Notes under the pieces: model-generated | What the model saw: only the letters and a program-made list of their open reading frames with translations | The model's database searches: none | Told to the model about the DNA's origin: nothing | Part shown: one piece after another, positions 43,384 to 53,334 of the stretch | Layout: every line of letters starts with the position of its first letter | Numbering within the stretch: the first letter of the stretch is position 1 | Program-made: the position numbers and the translations under genes | Source: CAVSRC01 sp963743015 | GTDB taxonomy: Bacteria; Pseudomonadota; Alphaproteobacteria; Rhizobiales; Kaistiaceae | DNA length: 64,000 bases | Assembly: GCA_963743015.1 (NCBI GenBank) | Contig: CAVUOD010000016.1 | Location: 1-64,000, forward strand | Direction of reading: 5' to 3'

Positions 43384-44526
43384 ATGGGCATGGCAATCAC
43401 CATTACGGTCCTCTACGTCGTCGCCATCTGGCTGGTCTTTTTCAAGTTCAAGTGGCTGAAGTTCAACATCGTCTGGGGCGTGGTCTCGTTCTGGATCGGC
43501 TTCCACCTGCTGCTCATCTTCATGATCGGCCTGCGCTTCAACGCGCCCTACACGATCGATGCTCACCTCATTCGCAACACGATCCAGATCGTGCCGCGGC
43601 TGGAAGGCCCGACGCTTCTGAAGCAGGTGCTGGTCAAGGCGAACGAGCCGGTGAAGAAGGGGACGCCGCTCTACAAGTTCGACACCACGATCTACGAGCA
43701 GAAACTGGCCGAGGCCAAGGCGCAGCTCGCTGGCGCAGAGCAGAACGTCAAGATCCTCGACGCCGACGTCCAGGCGGCAAGAGATCAGCAGGCCCAGGCA
43801 GAGGCCCAGCTCGCCTATGCGAGGGCGCAGCAGAAGCGCTTCACCAACCTCGCCCAAGGCGGCGGCGCGCGCCAGGAAGACGTCGACAAGTGGAACGCCG
43901 AGGTGGAGGCCGACACCGCTGCCCTGGGCGCGGCCCAGGCGACGCTGCAAAAGGCCCAGCTCGCCCGCGACAACAACATCGACGGGATCAACACGAACGT
44001 TGCGGCGGCCACGGCCCAACTGGCCCAGGCGCAATACTACCTCGACCAGACCACCATCGTGGCACCGGCCGACGGCTACATCGTCTCGCAGCAGGCGCAG
44101 CCGGGACTGGTCGTCGGCGACTTCCGCGTCGGCGCCATCGCGGCCTTCGTCACCGATGATCCGCCCTATATGCTCGCCGCCTTCTATCAGGAGCACATCA
44201 AGTTCGTGAAGCCGGGCGATGCCGTCGAGATCGCCCTCGACCTCGATCCCGGCAAGGTCTACGAGGGCAAGGTCGAGGCGATCTGGTGGGCAACCGGCCA
44301 GGGCCAGTACGTGCCTTCCGGCGACGTGCCGAAATTCATCCTGCCGAAGTTGCAGGGCAAGTTCGCCGTCCAGGTCAGCTTCGACGATCCCAACGCGTTC
44401 CTGCCGGCCGGCGCGCATGGCGCCGTGGCCATCTATACCGGCAGAAGCAGTGCCTTCGAGCTGCTGAGACGGATCAACATCCGCCTCTACAGCTTCGCGA
44501 ATTTCCTGTTCCCGCTCGATCTTTGA
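43384..44526 (+). CDS. HlyD-family membrane fusion protein (YiaV-like)
   Basis: 380 residues. Two N-terminal hydrophobic segments (ITITVLYVVAIWLVFF and VVSFWIGFHLLLIFMIGL) precede a lipoyl-like domain, a long alpha-helical hairpin (about 110-215, rich in Ala/Gln/Glu: EAKAQLAGAEQNVKILDADV) and a beta-barrel domain (APADGYIVSQQAQPGLVVGD). It links an inner-membrane partner to the outer-membrane channel encoded next. No RND or ABC pump is adjacent, as is usual for the YiaV/YibH group. Confidence 0.9.
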   Translation: MGMAITITVLYVVAIWLVFFKFKWLKFNIVWGVVSFWIGFHLLLIFMIGLRFNAPYTIDAHLIRNTIQIVPRLEGPTLLKQVLVKANEPVKKGTPLYKFDTTIYEQKLAEAKAQLAGAEQNVKILDADVQAARDQQAQAEAQLAYARAQQKRFTNLAQGGGARQEDVDKWNAEVEADTAALGAAQATLQKAQLARDNNIDGINTNVAAATAQLAQAQYYLDQTTIVAPADGYIVSQQAQPGLVVGDFRVGAIAAFVTDDPPYMLAAFYQEHIKFVKPGDAVEIALDLDPGKVYEGKVEAIWWATGQGQYVPSGDVPKFILPKLQGKFAVQVSFDDPNAFLPAGAHGAVAIYTGRSSAFELLRRINIRLYSFANFLFPLDL

Positions 44527-44618
44527 GCGGTCGTTGAAGGGCGGCCACAGCGCATGTGCGGGCGCGTTCTGTTGAGGTAGTCGGCCGCGATCGGCCGATG
44601 ACGGGGAGGCGTAACGTG

Positions 44619-46230
44619 ATGGGTACCGGCGTTTTGATGACGACAGTGGGTCGCGTGTCACTGCCGGTTCTCCTGAGTTCGCTGGTTGGTGGCTGCGCCC
44701 TGGTCGGGCCGGATTTCATCGCGCCCTTCGCGCCCGAAAAGGCGGCGTGGACGGATGCCTCGAGTCCAGCCGTGAGCCCGCGGACGGAACCGGCGATCGA
44801 ATGGTGGAAACGTCTGCGCGATCCGGTGCTGAACCGTCTGGTGGCGATCGCTCTCGACCAGAACCTCACCCTGCAGGTCGCCGCCATCCGCATCTTCGAA
44901 GCCCGCGCCCAGCTCGGCATCGTCCTTGGCGACCGCTTCCCGCAGAGCCAGAAGGTCGGCGTCGGCTATGAATACGAGAAGGTATCGAAGAACGTCGGCC
45001 TGACGAAGGAAATCGCAAGGATCGATCCGCGCTTCGACCCGACATCTCGAAGCCTGGTCGGCCGGGCTTCGACGCCAGCTGGGAACTCGATATCTGGGGC
45101 CAGGTGCGCCGCGGCATCCAGGCGGCGACCGCCAATGTCATCGTCCAGATCGCCAACTACGACGACGTCAAGGTGACCCTGGTCGGCGATGTCGCCACCG
45201 CCTATGTCACGATCCGCGAACTGCAGGCGGAAATCGCCTTGGCGCGCGACAATGTGAAGACGCAGTCGGACAGCCTGAAGCAGACCGAGTTGCGCTTCAA
45301 GGACGGCGTCACTACCGAGCTCGACGTGCAGGAAGCGACCGTCCTGCTCAACAATACCAAGGCCGAGATCCCGGCGCTCCAGGCCGACCTGGCCAAGGCC
45401 GAGAATGCGCTGGCCGTGCTGCTCGGCATGGTCGCCGGCGAGGTCCACGCTCGCCGTCACCCGGTGGGGCGCCATTCCCAATCCGCCGGCAAGGATCGGC
45501 GTCGGAATCCCGGCCGATCTGCTGCGGCGGCGGCCGGACATCCGGGCGGCGGAGATGCGCGCCGCAGCGCAGTGCGCGCAGATCGGAATCGCCAAGGCGG
45601 ACCTCTATCCGCAGTTCGGCCTCACCGGCCAGATCGGCTTCAAGGCATCCGATTTTTCGACGACTGTTCACCAGTGCCAGTCTCACCGGGCTGATCAATC
45701 CCGGCATCACCTGGAACTTCCTCAACTACGGCCGCATCATCAACAATGTGCGCGTACAGGATGCCCGCTATCAGGAAGCCATCGTCGAATATCAGCAGAC
45801 CGTGCTGAAGGCCTATCGCGAGACGCAGGATGCATTGGTCGCCTTCCTCAAGGCGAAGGTGGAGCTGGTCTACCTGGCGCGCGCGACGGCGGCGGCGAAG
45901 AAGGCCGCGACCATCGCCCTCGACCAGTACAAGCAGGGCACGGCCGACTATTCGCGCGTCCTCAACACCCAGACGGCGGTTCTGCATACCGAGCAGCGGC
46001 TGACCCAGGTGCGCGCCGCGGTGGTGACCAATCTGATCGCGATCTACAAGGCGCTTGGCGGCGGCTGGGAGCCGGGCAGCAACGGACCGTTCCTGTCTGA
46101 CGGCAACCGGGAGGAGATGAGCAACCGCACCAACTGGGGCCGGCTCCTCGACATAAACGCAATCACGCCGGCAGAGCGCTCGCTGAGCCCGCCAACGCCA
46201 ACGATCCGCCCGCTGCACGCAGGCGGCTAG
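44619..46230 (+). pseudogene. Outer-membrane efflux lipoprotein (NodT/OprM type), broken by three frameshifts
   Basis: Residues of one protein of about 536 aa are spread over three frames. Signal and lipobox LSSLVGGC lead into the TolC-like part with EWWKRLRDPVLNRLVAIAL. A base is missing at about 45038-45041 (then DISKPGRPGFDASWELDIWG), one extra lies at about 45443-45447 (then AIPNPPARIGVGIPADLL), and one extra lies in or after the T-run at about 45651-45664 (then LTGLINPGITWNFLNYGR). All segments are well conserved and the net shift is +1, so damage is recent or due to sequence error. It would form the exit duct with the HlyD protein. Confidence 0.85.
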
Positions 46231-46240
46231 CCGTTGCCGT

Positions 46241-47362
46241 TCACGGCTGAAAGATCAACACGATATAGGTGAAGAAGATCACCAGGTGCACGGCGCCCTG
46301 AAGCATGCTGGTACGCACCGCGCCGAAGGTCAGAACGCTGATCACCAGGGTCAGCAGGAGGAGGACCATCTCGGTCGAATCCAGGCCCAGCTCGACGTGG
46401 ATTCCGCTCAGCAGGCCGATGACGACGACGGCCGGGACGGTCAGGCTGATGGTGGCGAGCGCGGAGCCAAGGCAGATGTTCACCGCGCGCTGCAGGTGAT
46501 TGGCCGACGCTGCTTCGAAGGCGGCCAGACCTTCGGGAGACAGAACCAGGAGGGCGACCAGGACACCGCCCAGCGCCACGGGCAGTCCCAGGGTCTCCGT
46601 GCCGAAATCGACGACGATCGCGAGCTTCTTGGAAAGCAGGACGATCGGAATCAGCGTCAGCAGAAGAAAGACGGCATGGTAAGGCACCGAGCGCGGCTCG
46701 ACATGGCCATGGCCGGTATGATGCTCTTCATGTTGCGCGGCATCCCCGCCTTCGGCGAGCACGACAAAATAGTCGCGATGACGGACGGTCTGCATCGCCA
46801 GAAATGTCGCGTAGAGGAGGACCGTGATCGCGGCAAAGAGCAGGCCCTGCGTCGTGGTCAGGGTGGGACCGGTCGTCGACCTGGTGAAGCGCGGCAGAAT
46901 CAGCGAGAGGGTCGCGAGCGTGATGATGACGCTCAGATAGGAACGCGTGCCCTGGAGGTTGTAGGACTGCTCGCGGTGGCGCAGGCCGCCGACGAGCAGT
47001 GACAGGCCAACCATGCCGTTGAGCACGATGACGATCACGGCAAGCATGGTATCGCGGGCGAGCGTCGGGTTCGGCCCGGCGTGAAGCATGACCGCCGCGA
47101 TCACCGAGACCTCTATGCTGATCACCGAGATGGTCAGGATCAGGGTGCCGAGCGGCTCGCCGAGCAATTCCGCCAGGCCGTCGGCATGGCGGACGGCGGA
47201 AAACGAGCTCCACAACATCGCCCCGAAGAGCCATACGAAAAGGCCGGCAAACACAAACGGGTTGCTGAGATTATCGAGCCAGTCTTTGCCGATCGTATAG
47301 AAGAGCGCAGCCGACAGCGCCGTGACAATGAACGCAGCTTCGGAACGGATCGTCTTGAGCAT
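46241..47362 (-). CDS. Calcium/cation:proton antiporter (ChaA/CaCA family)
   Basis: 373 residues, about ten to eleven membrane helices in two repeats, as in cation/H+ exchangers. The two alpha-repeat acidic motifs are GTLILTISVISIEVSVIAA (repeat 1) and LSPEGLAAFEAASANHLQRA (repeat 2); between them is a histidine-rich cytoplasmic loop (HEEHHTGHGHVEP). It exports Ca2+ or Na+/K+ in exchange for protons. ATG 47362 starts the conserved region; the open frame upstream to 48199 is antisense to the next gene and is not real. It is convergent with the efflux gene, ten bases apart. Confidence 0.9.
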   Translation of the reverse strand: MLKTIRSEAAFIVTALSAALFYTIGKDWLDNLSNPFVFAGLFVWLFGAMLWSSFSAVRHADGLAELLGEPLGTLILTISVISIEVSVIAAVMLHAGPNPTLARDTMLAVIVIVLNGMVGLSLLVGGLRHREQSYNLQGTRSYLSVIITLATLSLILPRFTRSTTGPTLTTTQGLLFAAITVLLYATFLAMQTVRHRDYFVVLAEGGDAAQHEEHHTGHGHVEPRSVPYHAVFLLLTLIPIVLLSKKLAIVVDFGTETLGLPVALGGVLVALLVLSPEGLAAFEAASANHLQRAVNICLGSALATISLTVPAVVVIGLLSGIHVELGLDSTEMVLLLLTLVISVLTFGAVRTSMLQGAVHLVIFFTYIVLIFQP

Positions 47363-47576
47363 GGCGCCGCCGCTTTGCCTAGTTCCGGGAAGTAGCGCAG
47401 TGATTATGGCGTGCTCTGCGTCGGTCGTCTTGCCAATCTTTGCCGGTTGCTGACCCTGGCGCGACCTAGACCGAGGACGACTGCCGGATATCCGCTCCCG
47501 CAGCCGGCGCGAAAACGCGGCAACGCGGCTGCCCGTCGATGCCCCTCCCCGCTCCGCTCGCCACGGGTGGCGGCCC

Positions 47577-50348
47577 TCACGCGCGCAAGCGCACGACGTC
47601 GCTGGTGAGTTCCAGCGCGTGGATGAATTCGCTCGCCGTCTGCGGGTGCCCGAACAGAAAGCCCTGCACTTCATCGACACCCAGGGAACTGAGCAACGCC
47701 ACCTGCGCAGCGTTTTCCACGCCCTCGGCGACAAGGCGCAGCCCAAGGTCCTTGGCAAGGCCGGAGACTGCCCGGACAATCGCGGCCGAGTCCGTGTTGT
47801 CGGGCAGTTCCGCCACGAATGTCTTGTCCAGCTTGATCTTGGTGATCGGGAACTTCTGAATGTAGCTGAGCGACGAGTATCCGGTGCCGAAGTCGTCGAG
47901 GGCGATGCCCACGCCCATCGCGCGCAAATGCGCCAGCGTGCTCTGGACCGCCGTGCTCGGCTGCATGAACAGCGATTCGGCGATTTCCATATCGAGCTGC
48001 GCTGCGGGCAATCCGGTCCGCTCCAGCACACGCGAGACGAATTCGGCGATCTCGCCACGTGCGAACTGCGCCGAAGAGACGTTGACGGCCAGCCGAATTG
48101 GTTGCGGCCAGGCGGCGACTTCAGCGCAGGCCGTTTCCAGAACCCATCGTCCGAGTCCATCGATGAGCCCGGTGGATTCTGCAACCGGGATGAACTCATC
48201 CGGCGCGACCAGCCCGCGTGTCGGATGACGCCAGCGCACCAGCGCCTCGACCCCGATCAGGCGACCGGAACGCAGATCGATCTGGGGCTGGTACCAGACC
48301 TCGAATTCGCCGCGCTCAAGGGCCTGGCCGAGTTCGAGTTCGAGACGCTGCTGCTTCATGAACGAGCGCAACATCGTCCGGTCGAACGCGACGAACCTGC
48401 CGCCACCGCCAGACTTGGCCCGGTACAGGGCTATGTCGGCGCGCTTCAGCATATCGTCCGGACTCTTGTCGCGCGCATCCGCCAAAGCGACGCCGGCGCT
48501 CACCCCGACCAGCACCTGGCGACCATCCACATCGAGGAGCTTGCTGCCGATGGCGACGATGCGGGTGGCAAACGCGACGGCATCGTCACTCGCCTTGGCA
48601 CCGGAGAAGAGCGCCGCATACTCGTCGCCGCCGAGGCGCGCGACGATTGCATCGTGGGGAAGCAGGTTGCCGGCCTGCTCAGCGACCCCGCGCAGGACCA
48701 GGTCACCGACATGGTGACCGAGCGTGTCGTTTATCGTCTTGAATCTGTCGAGGTCGAAGCAGACGACCGCACTGGAGCGGAGCCTGGTGTCGTTGGCCGT
48801 GAACACCTCTTCGAGGCGCTCGATCAACTGGTGGCGATTGGGCAACTCGGTGAGCGAATCGAAGCGGGCCATGTGCGCGATCTTCGCTTCGGCCGCCTTC
48901 TGCTCGGTGATGTCGGTGAAGGTCAGGCAAACGACGCGGTGCTCGGCTTCTGCGCCCTGGTCGCTGGCCGACTCGCTTTCGACCTCCGAGAGTGTGGCGA
49001 CGTATTCGATCACGCGGGTCTCGCCGTCGTCGCGATGGAGCGAAACGACGCTTGGGCGCCGGACACAGCGATCGAAGCCGGTGGCGAGGACCGTGTCGAC
49101 GGCGGTCATGAGCTGCGGCGGCAGGGCGGCGCGCGCCTTCGAGCCGACGAGATCGTCGCGACGACCGAGCAGTTGCGAAGCGCTGCGGCTCGCCGCGCGG
49201 ATCTTGCCCGCCTCATCGACAACCACGATGCCCGCGAAGTTGTCGGCGACGACCTTGGTGAGCAGGGTTTCGGCGTTGCTGGCGCGCACCCGCCACATGG
49301 TCTGAAGAAGCTGCCGGATGTCGATTTCGCTCACCAATGCGATGATGGTGAAGGTCGCAAGAGCCAGCAGCCAGGGCGCGGTATCGACGACCAGCGCGTA
49401 GTGGATCTGGAGAAACGCTGCCGACGCTTCGACGAGAGCGGCGGTGACGAAGAGCCCTGCAACCAGATATTGCCACTTGGTGCGGCCGATGAAGAAAGCC
49501 GCGATGGCGATGAGGATCAGCCCGGCGAACACGACGGCCATGCTTGTCGTGTGCAGCACGCGTCCCTGCATCAGGGTCTCGGTCGCGACCGCCTGGAGCA
49601 GGGCGCCGGAGATCGTTCCGGCAACCGGTACCTGGAAGAAATCGCGAAGTTCGACCGCTTGCGCGCCGACGATCACCTTCTTGCCGGCGATGCGGCCCGG
49701 ATCGATCGTGCCGCGCAGGACATCGATCAGGGAGATTCTGTCGATGGCACTCGGATCGATGCTGAAGTCGATCGCGAACGCCTTTCCCGCCTCACCCAGG
49801 CCGCCGGCAAGAACTGCGGGCATGGACGGAACGACCTGACCGTCGACGATCAGGCCGTAGCTGAAGGAGCGGACCTGACCATCCCGGTCCGGGCGCACAT
49901 TGACGCTGGCGACCCAGGCGTTCTCGCCCAATTGCTGCAGCGGTTGATTATAGGTCGGTGCGGCATCGGCCGCGCCGCTCAGCTTCTGTGCGAACGCCGC
50001 AAGGATGACGCCGCCGCCGCTGCGCTTCAGCGCCGAAGCGAGTGCCGCGTCGTCGGCGGGATCCGACGGTGCGCTGAAGTCCACATCGACCGCAATCGTG
50101 CCGGCATGCAGCGCGGTGAGCTTGTCGATCAACTGCGCGAAGACCGTGCGCCGCCAGGGCCAGCTGCCCATCGCGGCAATGCTCTTGGCATCGATATCGA
50201 CGACGACGACATCGCCGGTCGGCGCCCGGTGATGCAGCGCCATGCGGGCGGCGACCTGCTGATCTTCGATCGGGCGCAGCACGCCGCTCCACTCGGCCGC
50301 CAACGGGACGAGGACGACAAGAGCAGCGGCGATTGTGCGGCGAAGCAT
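47577..50348 (-). CDS. CHASE2-PAS-GGDEF-EAL cyclic-di-GMP signalling protein
   Basis: About 923 residues. An N-terminal helix is followed by a periplasmic CHASE2 sensor (about 20-270, VVVVDIDAKSIAAMGSWPW), three membrane helices (about 275-340), a PAS domain (about 360-485), a cyclase domain with GGDEY (573-577) in place of GGDEF, and a phosphodiesterase domain with intact EAL (VEALVRW, about 701) and DDFGTGYSSL. The Glu of the cyclase signature remains, so both activities are possible. ATG 50348 is preferred to the TTG at 50381. The FecR gene next to it is the usual partner of CHASE2 proteins. Confidence 0.93.
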   Translation of the reverse strand: MLRRTIAAALVVLVPLAAEWSGVLRPIEDQQVAARMALHHRAPTGDVVVVDIDAKSIAAMGSWPWRRTVFAQLIDKLTALHAGTIAVDVDFSAPSDPADDAALASALKRSGGGVILAAFAQKLSGAADAAPTYNQPLQQLGENAWVASVNVRPDRDGQVRSFSYGLIVDGQVVPSMPAVLAGGLGEAGKAFAIDFSIDPSAIDRISLIDVLRGTIDPGRIAGKKVIVGAQAVELRDFFQVPVAGTISGALLQAVATETLMQGRVLHTTSMAVVFAGLILIAIAAFFIGRTKWQYLVAGLFVTAALVEASAAFLQIHYALVVDTAPWLLALATFTIIALVSEIDIRQLLQTMWRVRASNAETLLTKVVADNFAGIVVVDEAGKIRAASRSASQLLGRRDDLVGSKARAALPPQLMTAVDTVLATGFDRCVRRPSVVSLHRDDGETRVIEYVATLSEVESESASDQGAEAEHRVVCLTFTDITEQKAAEAKIAHMARFDSLTELPNRHQLIERLEEVFTANDTRLRSSAVVCFDLDRFKTINDTLGHHVGDLVLRGVAEQAGNLLPHDAIVARLGGDEYAALFSGAKASDDAVAFATRIVAIGSKLLDVDGRQVLVGVSAGVALADARDKSPDDMLKRADIALYRAKSGGGGRFVAFDRTMLRSFMKQQRLELELGQALERGEFEVWYQPQIDLRSGRLIGVEALVRWRHPTRGLVAPDEFIPVAESTGLIDGLGRWVLETACAEVAAWPQPIRLAVNVSSAQFARGEIAEFVSRVLERTGLPAAQLDMEIAESLFMQPSTAVQSTLAHLRAMGVGIALDDFGTGYSSLSYIQKFPITKIKLDKTFVAELPDNTDSAAIVRAVSGLAKDLGLRLVAEGVENAAQVALLSSLGVDEVQGFLFGHPQTASEFIHALELTSDVVRLRA

Positions 50349-50406
50349 GAGCGTCTGCTCGCTTGGACGAGGTGAGGCCAACGGCTGCGGCGCGAACCTT
50401 GTCGGT

Positions 50407-51387
50407 CTAGCCGAGCTTTCCCCTGAAATAGGCGAGGCCCAACGCCAACGCGATCGACAGCCCGAAGATCATCGCCAGGGCGTTGGCGCTGAGGCCCTCC
50501 CCGTCTTGACCGGCAAACCACCGATTGAAGGCGCTGCGCGCGGACTGGGGCGGAAGCGGGCGTGGCGGCGCCAGGGCGCTGCCCCCGCCGGTGCCGCCGC
50601 TGCCGCCGTTTGCGCTGCCGCCGGAATCGCCGCCACCGGAACCGCCCGAGCCGGCGGCTGCCACCACCGCGGCGGAACCGTCTTTTGGCGCTTCCTTGAC
50701 CGGCGTGAGGCCAGGTGTCGGGTTGTCCGACCTATCCAGAGCGGCAACCTGAAGGGTGTGGATCGCCTGGCGGGAATAGCCCTTGACGAGCGGAGCACGC
50801 GGACTGCCCGGCCTGACGGCGGGAGGCGGCCCCGAGCCCGAGACCGTCAGCTGTCCGCTCTGCCCGCTGACCCGGGCCATTTGCCCGACAGGGGTGTCGA
50901 CGGTGTCGCCGGTGGCGAGGTCATGGACCTCGACCAGACCACGGTTGACCGCAACCGCGCCACCCGCTTCGTCAACGCGGATGGTGAAATTGGTGCCCTT
51001 GACGACCGCGGCCAGGTACGGCGTCTCCACCGCGAAATGCTTCACCTTCTGCCGGTCCACATCAAATGTGATTTCGCCGGCATGCTCGAGAACCGTCGTG
51101 ATGCCCTGGCTGTCGCTGTCCGGAAGGGTGACGATCGTATTGGGGCCGATCAGCATCGTCTGCGTTCCGCGAACCAGAAAGACGCGGGCGCCCTCGCCGG
51201 TCATGACCGTCGCGCCGGCAGGAATGTCGGTGGTCGGTCCGAGGGAAGCGAGTTGCGCCGTGTCGGATCCGACCCAGACGGAACCGCTCGAACGCGAGAT
51301 ATGCCACTGGTCAGCGGCGGCGGCGCCAACCTGAACCAGGGTCACGATGGCGGCGGCAAAAACCACGCGAGTTAACGAGCTGAACAC
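50407..51387 (-). CDS. FecR-domain protein, membrane-anchored
   Basis: 326 residues. Signal peptide (VVFAAAIVTLVQVGAAAA), FecR domain (about 30-150: GATVMTGEGARVFLVRGTQT, VETPYLAAVVKGTNFTIRVD), a Gly/Ser-rich linker (about 245-275) and a C-terminal helix (ALAMIFGLSIALALGLAYF). The FecR fold is a periplasmic beta-structure used in signalling. Paired with a CHASE2 sensor encoded 58 bases downstream, it may present an envelope signal to it (inference). Confidence 0.88.
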   Translation of the reverse strand: MFSSLTRVVFAAAIVTLVQVGAAAADQWHISRSSGSVWVGSDTAQLASLGPTTDIPAGATVMTGEGARVFLVRGTQTMLIGPNTIVTLPDSDSQGITTVLEHAGEITFDVDRQKVKHFAVETPYLAAVVKGTNFTIRVDEAGGAVAVNRGLVEVHDLATGDTVDTPVGQMARVSGQSGQLTVSGSGPPPAVRPGSPRAPLVKGYSRQAIHTLQVAALDRSDNPTPGLTPVKEAPKDGSAAVVAAAGSGGSGGGDSGGSANGGSGGTGGGSALAPPRPLPPQSARSAFNRWFAGQDGEGLSANALAMIFGLSIALALGLAYFRGKLG

Positions 51388-51633
51388 CTGTCCCTCCTGG
51401 AACGTCCTGAAATTCGTAATTAATTGCTACCAAGAGAACTCTGAAAACCTGCAAACGCGTCAGCCGAAATTTGTCTAAAAGCTTAATGAAACGTGTCGCC
51501 TGGCCTTTATCCAAGCGATCGTCGGCGACGTTTGTTGCGGCGAAGCAAAGACGTCGCTTCAGCCGGGGAAAACGGCGGGAATCAACTGGCGGAGGCGGTG
51601 TGTGAGGAGGGACCGTATCTGCGAATTCGCGAG

Positions 51634-52416
51634 CTAGACCGGCTCGTACTGCTTCGATCCTTCGCGGATGGCCCTGCGCACGGCGCGCTGCAGGTCAATG
51701 AATTCGCGGCTCTCAATGGCCTCTTCGTGGCGCGGGCGTTCAAGGGGAACGTCGAAGGTCTGGATGATGCGTCCCGGGCCGATGCTCATGACCGCGATGC
51801 GGTCGGCGAGATAGACGGCCTCTTCGACATCGTGGGTGACGAACAGCACGGTCAGCCGGTGCTCCTCCCAGATCTGGGTCAGGAGTTCCTGCATGCGATG
51901 GCGCGTCAGCGCATCGAGCGCGCCGAACGGTTCGTCCATGAGGAGCATCTTGGGCCGATAGGACAGGGCCCGTGCGATCGCCACGCGCTGCTTCATGCCC
52001 CCCGACAGCTCGGCGGGGTAGTGGTCCGCCCAATCGGAGAGCCTGACGAGGTCGAGATGTTCGCGCGCGATCCGGCGGCACGCCTCGGCGTCCTTGCCCG
52101 CCGCCCTGAGCGCGAACTCGATGTTCTGCTGTGCGGTGAGCCAGGGCAGAAGCGTGTAGGACTGGAAGACCACACCACGATCAAGCCCCGGCTTGACGAT
52201 CGGCGTGCCGTCGATGCTGAGCTCGCCCTCGTCGAAATCCTGCAGCCCGGCGACCACGTTGAGCAGGGTGCTCTTGCCGCATCCCGATGCCCCCACCAGG
52301 CAGACGAATTCGTTGTCCGCCAGCTCCAGATCGATGTCGCGGAGCGCTTCGACGCGTCGCTCCGCCGTCCCGAAGGTCTTCGACAGCCCGCGAATCTGCA
52401 ATTTGGGTTCGGTCAC
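51634..52416 (-). CDS. NitT/TauT-type ABC ATPase, second system
   Basis: 260 residues, GTG start. Walker A GASGCGKST, Q-loop VFQSYTLLPWL, signature LSGGMKQRVAIARAL, Walker B MLLMDEPFGALDALTR and VTHDVEEAVYLADRIAV. Taurine/sulfonate/nitrate group. Twelve bases follow the permease stop. It belongs to a binding protein-permease-ATPase operon read toward lower coordinates, next to the HutC-like regulator. Confidence 0.93.
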   Translation of the reverse strand: MTEPKLQIRGLSKTFGTAERRVEALRDIDLELADNEFVCLVGASGCGKSTLLNVVAGLQDFDEGELSIDGTPIVKPGLDRGVVFQSYTLLPWLTAQQNIEFALRAAGKDAEACRRIAREHLDLVRLSDWADHYPAELSGGMKQRVAIARALSYRPKMLLMDEPFGALDALTRHRMQELLTQIWEEHRLTVLFVTHDVEEAVYLADRIAVMSIGPGRIIQTFDVPLERPRHEEAIESREFIDLQRAVRRAIREGSKQYEPV

Positions 52417-52428
52417 GTCGGTGTCTCG

Positions 52429-53313
52429 CTAGGCTTGGCGGTGCTGCCGGAAGAGGACCTTCTCCAGGCCCTTCATCACCTGGTCGGTGACCAGCCCGAG
52501 GACGCCCAAGAGCAGGATGTATCCGATGATGGTGTTGGTCTGGAAATAGCGCTGGGACACGGTGATCCGGTACCCGAGACCGGTGGTCGCAGCGACCAGC
52601 TCGGCAAGCACCAGCCAGGTCCACGCCCAGCCGAGGGTGATGCGCAACGTATCCCATATGCCGGGCAAGGCGCTCGGCACGACGATTCGCGTCAGGATCT
52701 TCCCGTCGGAAAGGCCAAGCGTGCGGCCGAGGCCGATGAAGTCCCGGGGCACGCGCTTGACATTGTCCTTGATCATCAGGACCTGCTGAAAGAACGTGCC
52801 GATGAAGATGATCAGGAACTTCTGGATGTCGCCGGTGCCCGTCCACAGGATCGAAAGCGGCACGAAGGCGACAACCGGCATGTAGCGAATGAAGTCGACG
52901 AGCGGCTCTATGCCCGCTTCCCACGAGGCGAAGTTGCCGATGAGCACGCCAATCGGAATCGCCAGCACCGAAGCGATCAGAAAGCCGACGCCGATACGAT
53001 AGGTGGAGGCGGCCAGATCCGCCCACAACGTTCCGTCGAGGGCGAGGATCCAGAGCTTGGTGACCACACTGCCCGGCGAGGGCAGGAAGATCGGCCTGAC
53101 AAAGCCGAAGCCGGTCGATGCCCACCACATCACCCCGAGACCGACAAAAACGCTGATCGCGATAAACAGGAATCGCGATCTGGCAATCGGCGTTCCAATC
53201 CGAGATGCCTGGAATCGTCTCGCGTTTCTGCCGTCTTTCCCGGGCAGGGTGCTTCCCTGCCCGGGGGTGACCGTGTCGATGGCGGCGCTTCGACTGCCGG
53301 TCTGTGCTGCCAT
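52429..53313 (-). CDS. NitT/TauT-type ABC permease, second system
   Basis: 294 residues with about six membrane helices after a polar 45-residue N-terminus. The EAA motif appears as FIGLGRTLGLSDGKILTRIV; VDFIRYMPVVAFVPLSILW is the usual segment before it. It starts 21 bases after the binding-protein stop. Homodimeric channel of the importer. Confidence 0.92.
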   Translation of the reverse strand: MAAQTGSRSAAIDTVTPGQGSTLPGKDGRNARRFQASRIGTPIARSRFLFIAISVFVGLGVMWWASTGFGFVRPIFLPSPGSVVTKLWILALDGTLWADLAASTYRIGVGFLIASVLAIPIGVLIGNFASWEAGIEPLVDFIRYMPVVAFVPLSILWTGTGDIQKFLIIFIGTFFQQVLMIKDNVKRVPRDFIGLGRTLGLSDGKILTRIVVPSALPGIWDTLRITLGWAWTWLVLAELVAATTGLGYRITVSQRYFQTNTIIGYILLLGVLGLVTDQVMKGLEKVLFRQHRQA

Positions 53314-53334
53314 GCCCTGGAACCCCTGTCGCTC

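Noticed and set aside
46241..48199. Extended 652-residue version of the cation antiporter
   Set aside because: The N-terminal 280 residues are antisense/out-of-frame sequence of the neighbouring EAL gene; antiporter homology starts at 47362.
47619..50375. 918-residue plus-strand ORF antisense to the CHASE2/GGDEF/EAL gene
   Set aside because: No recognisable domain; a codon-bias shadow of the true gene on the minus strand.
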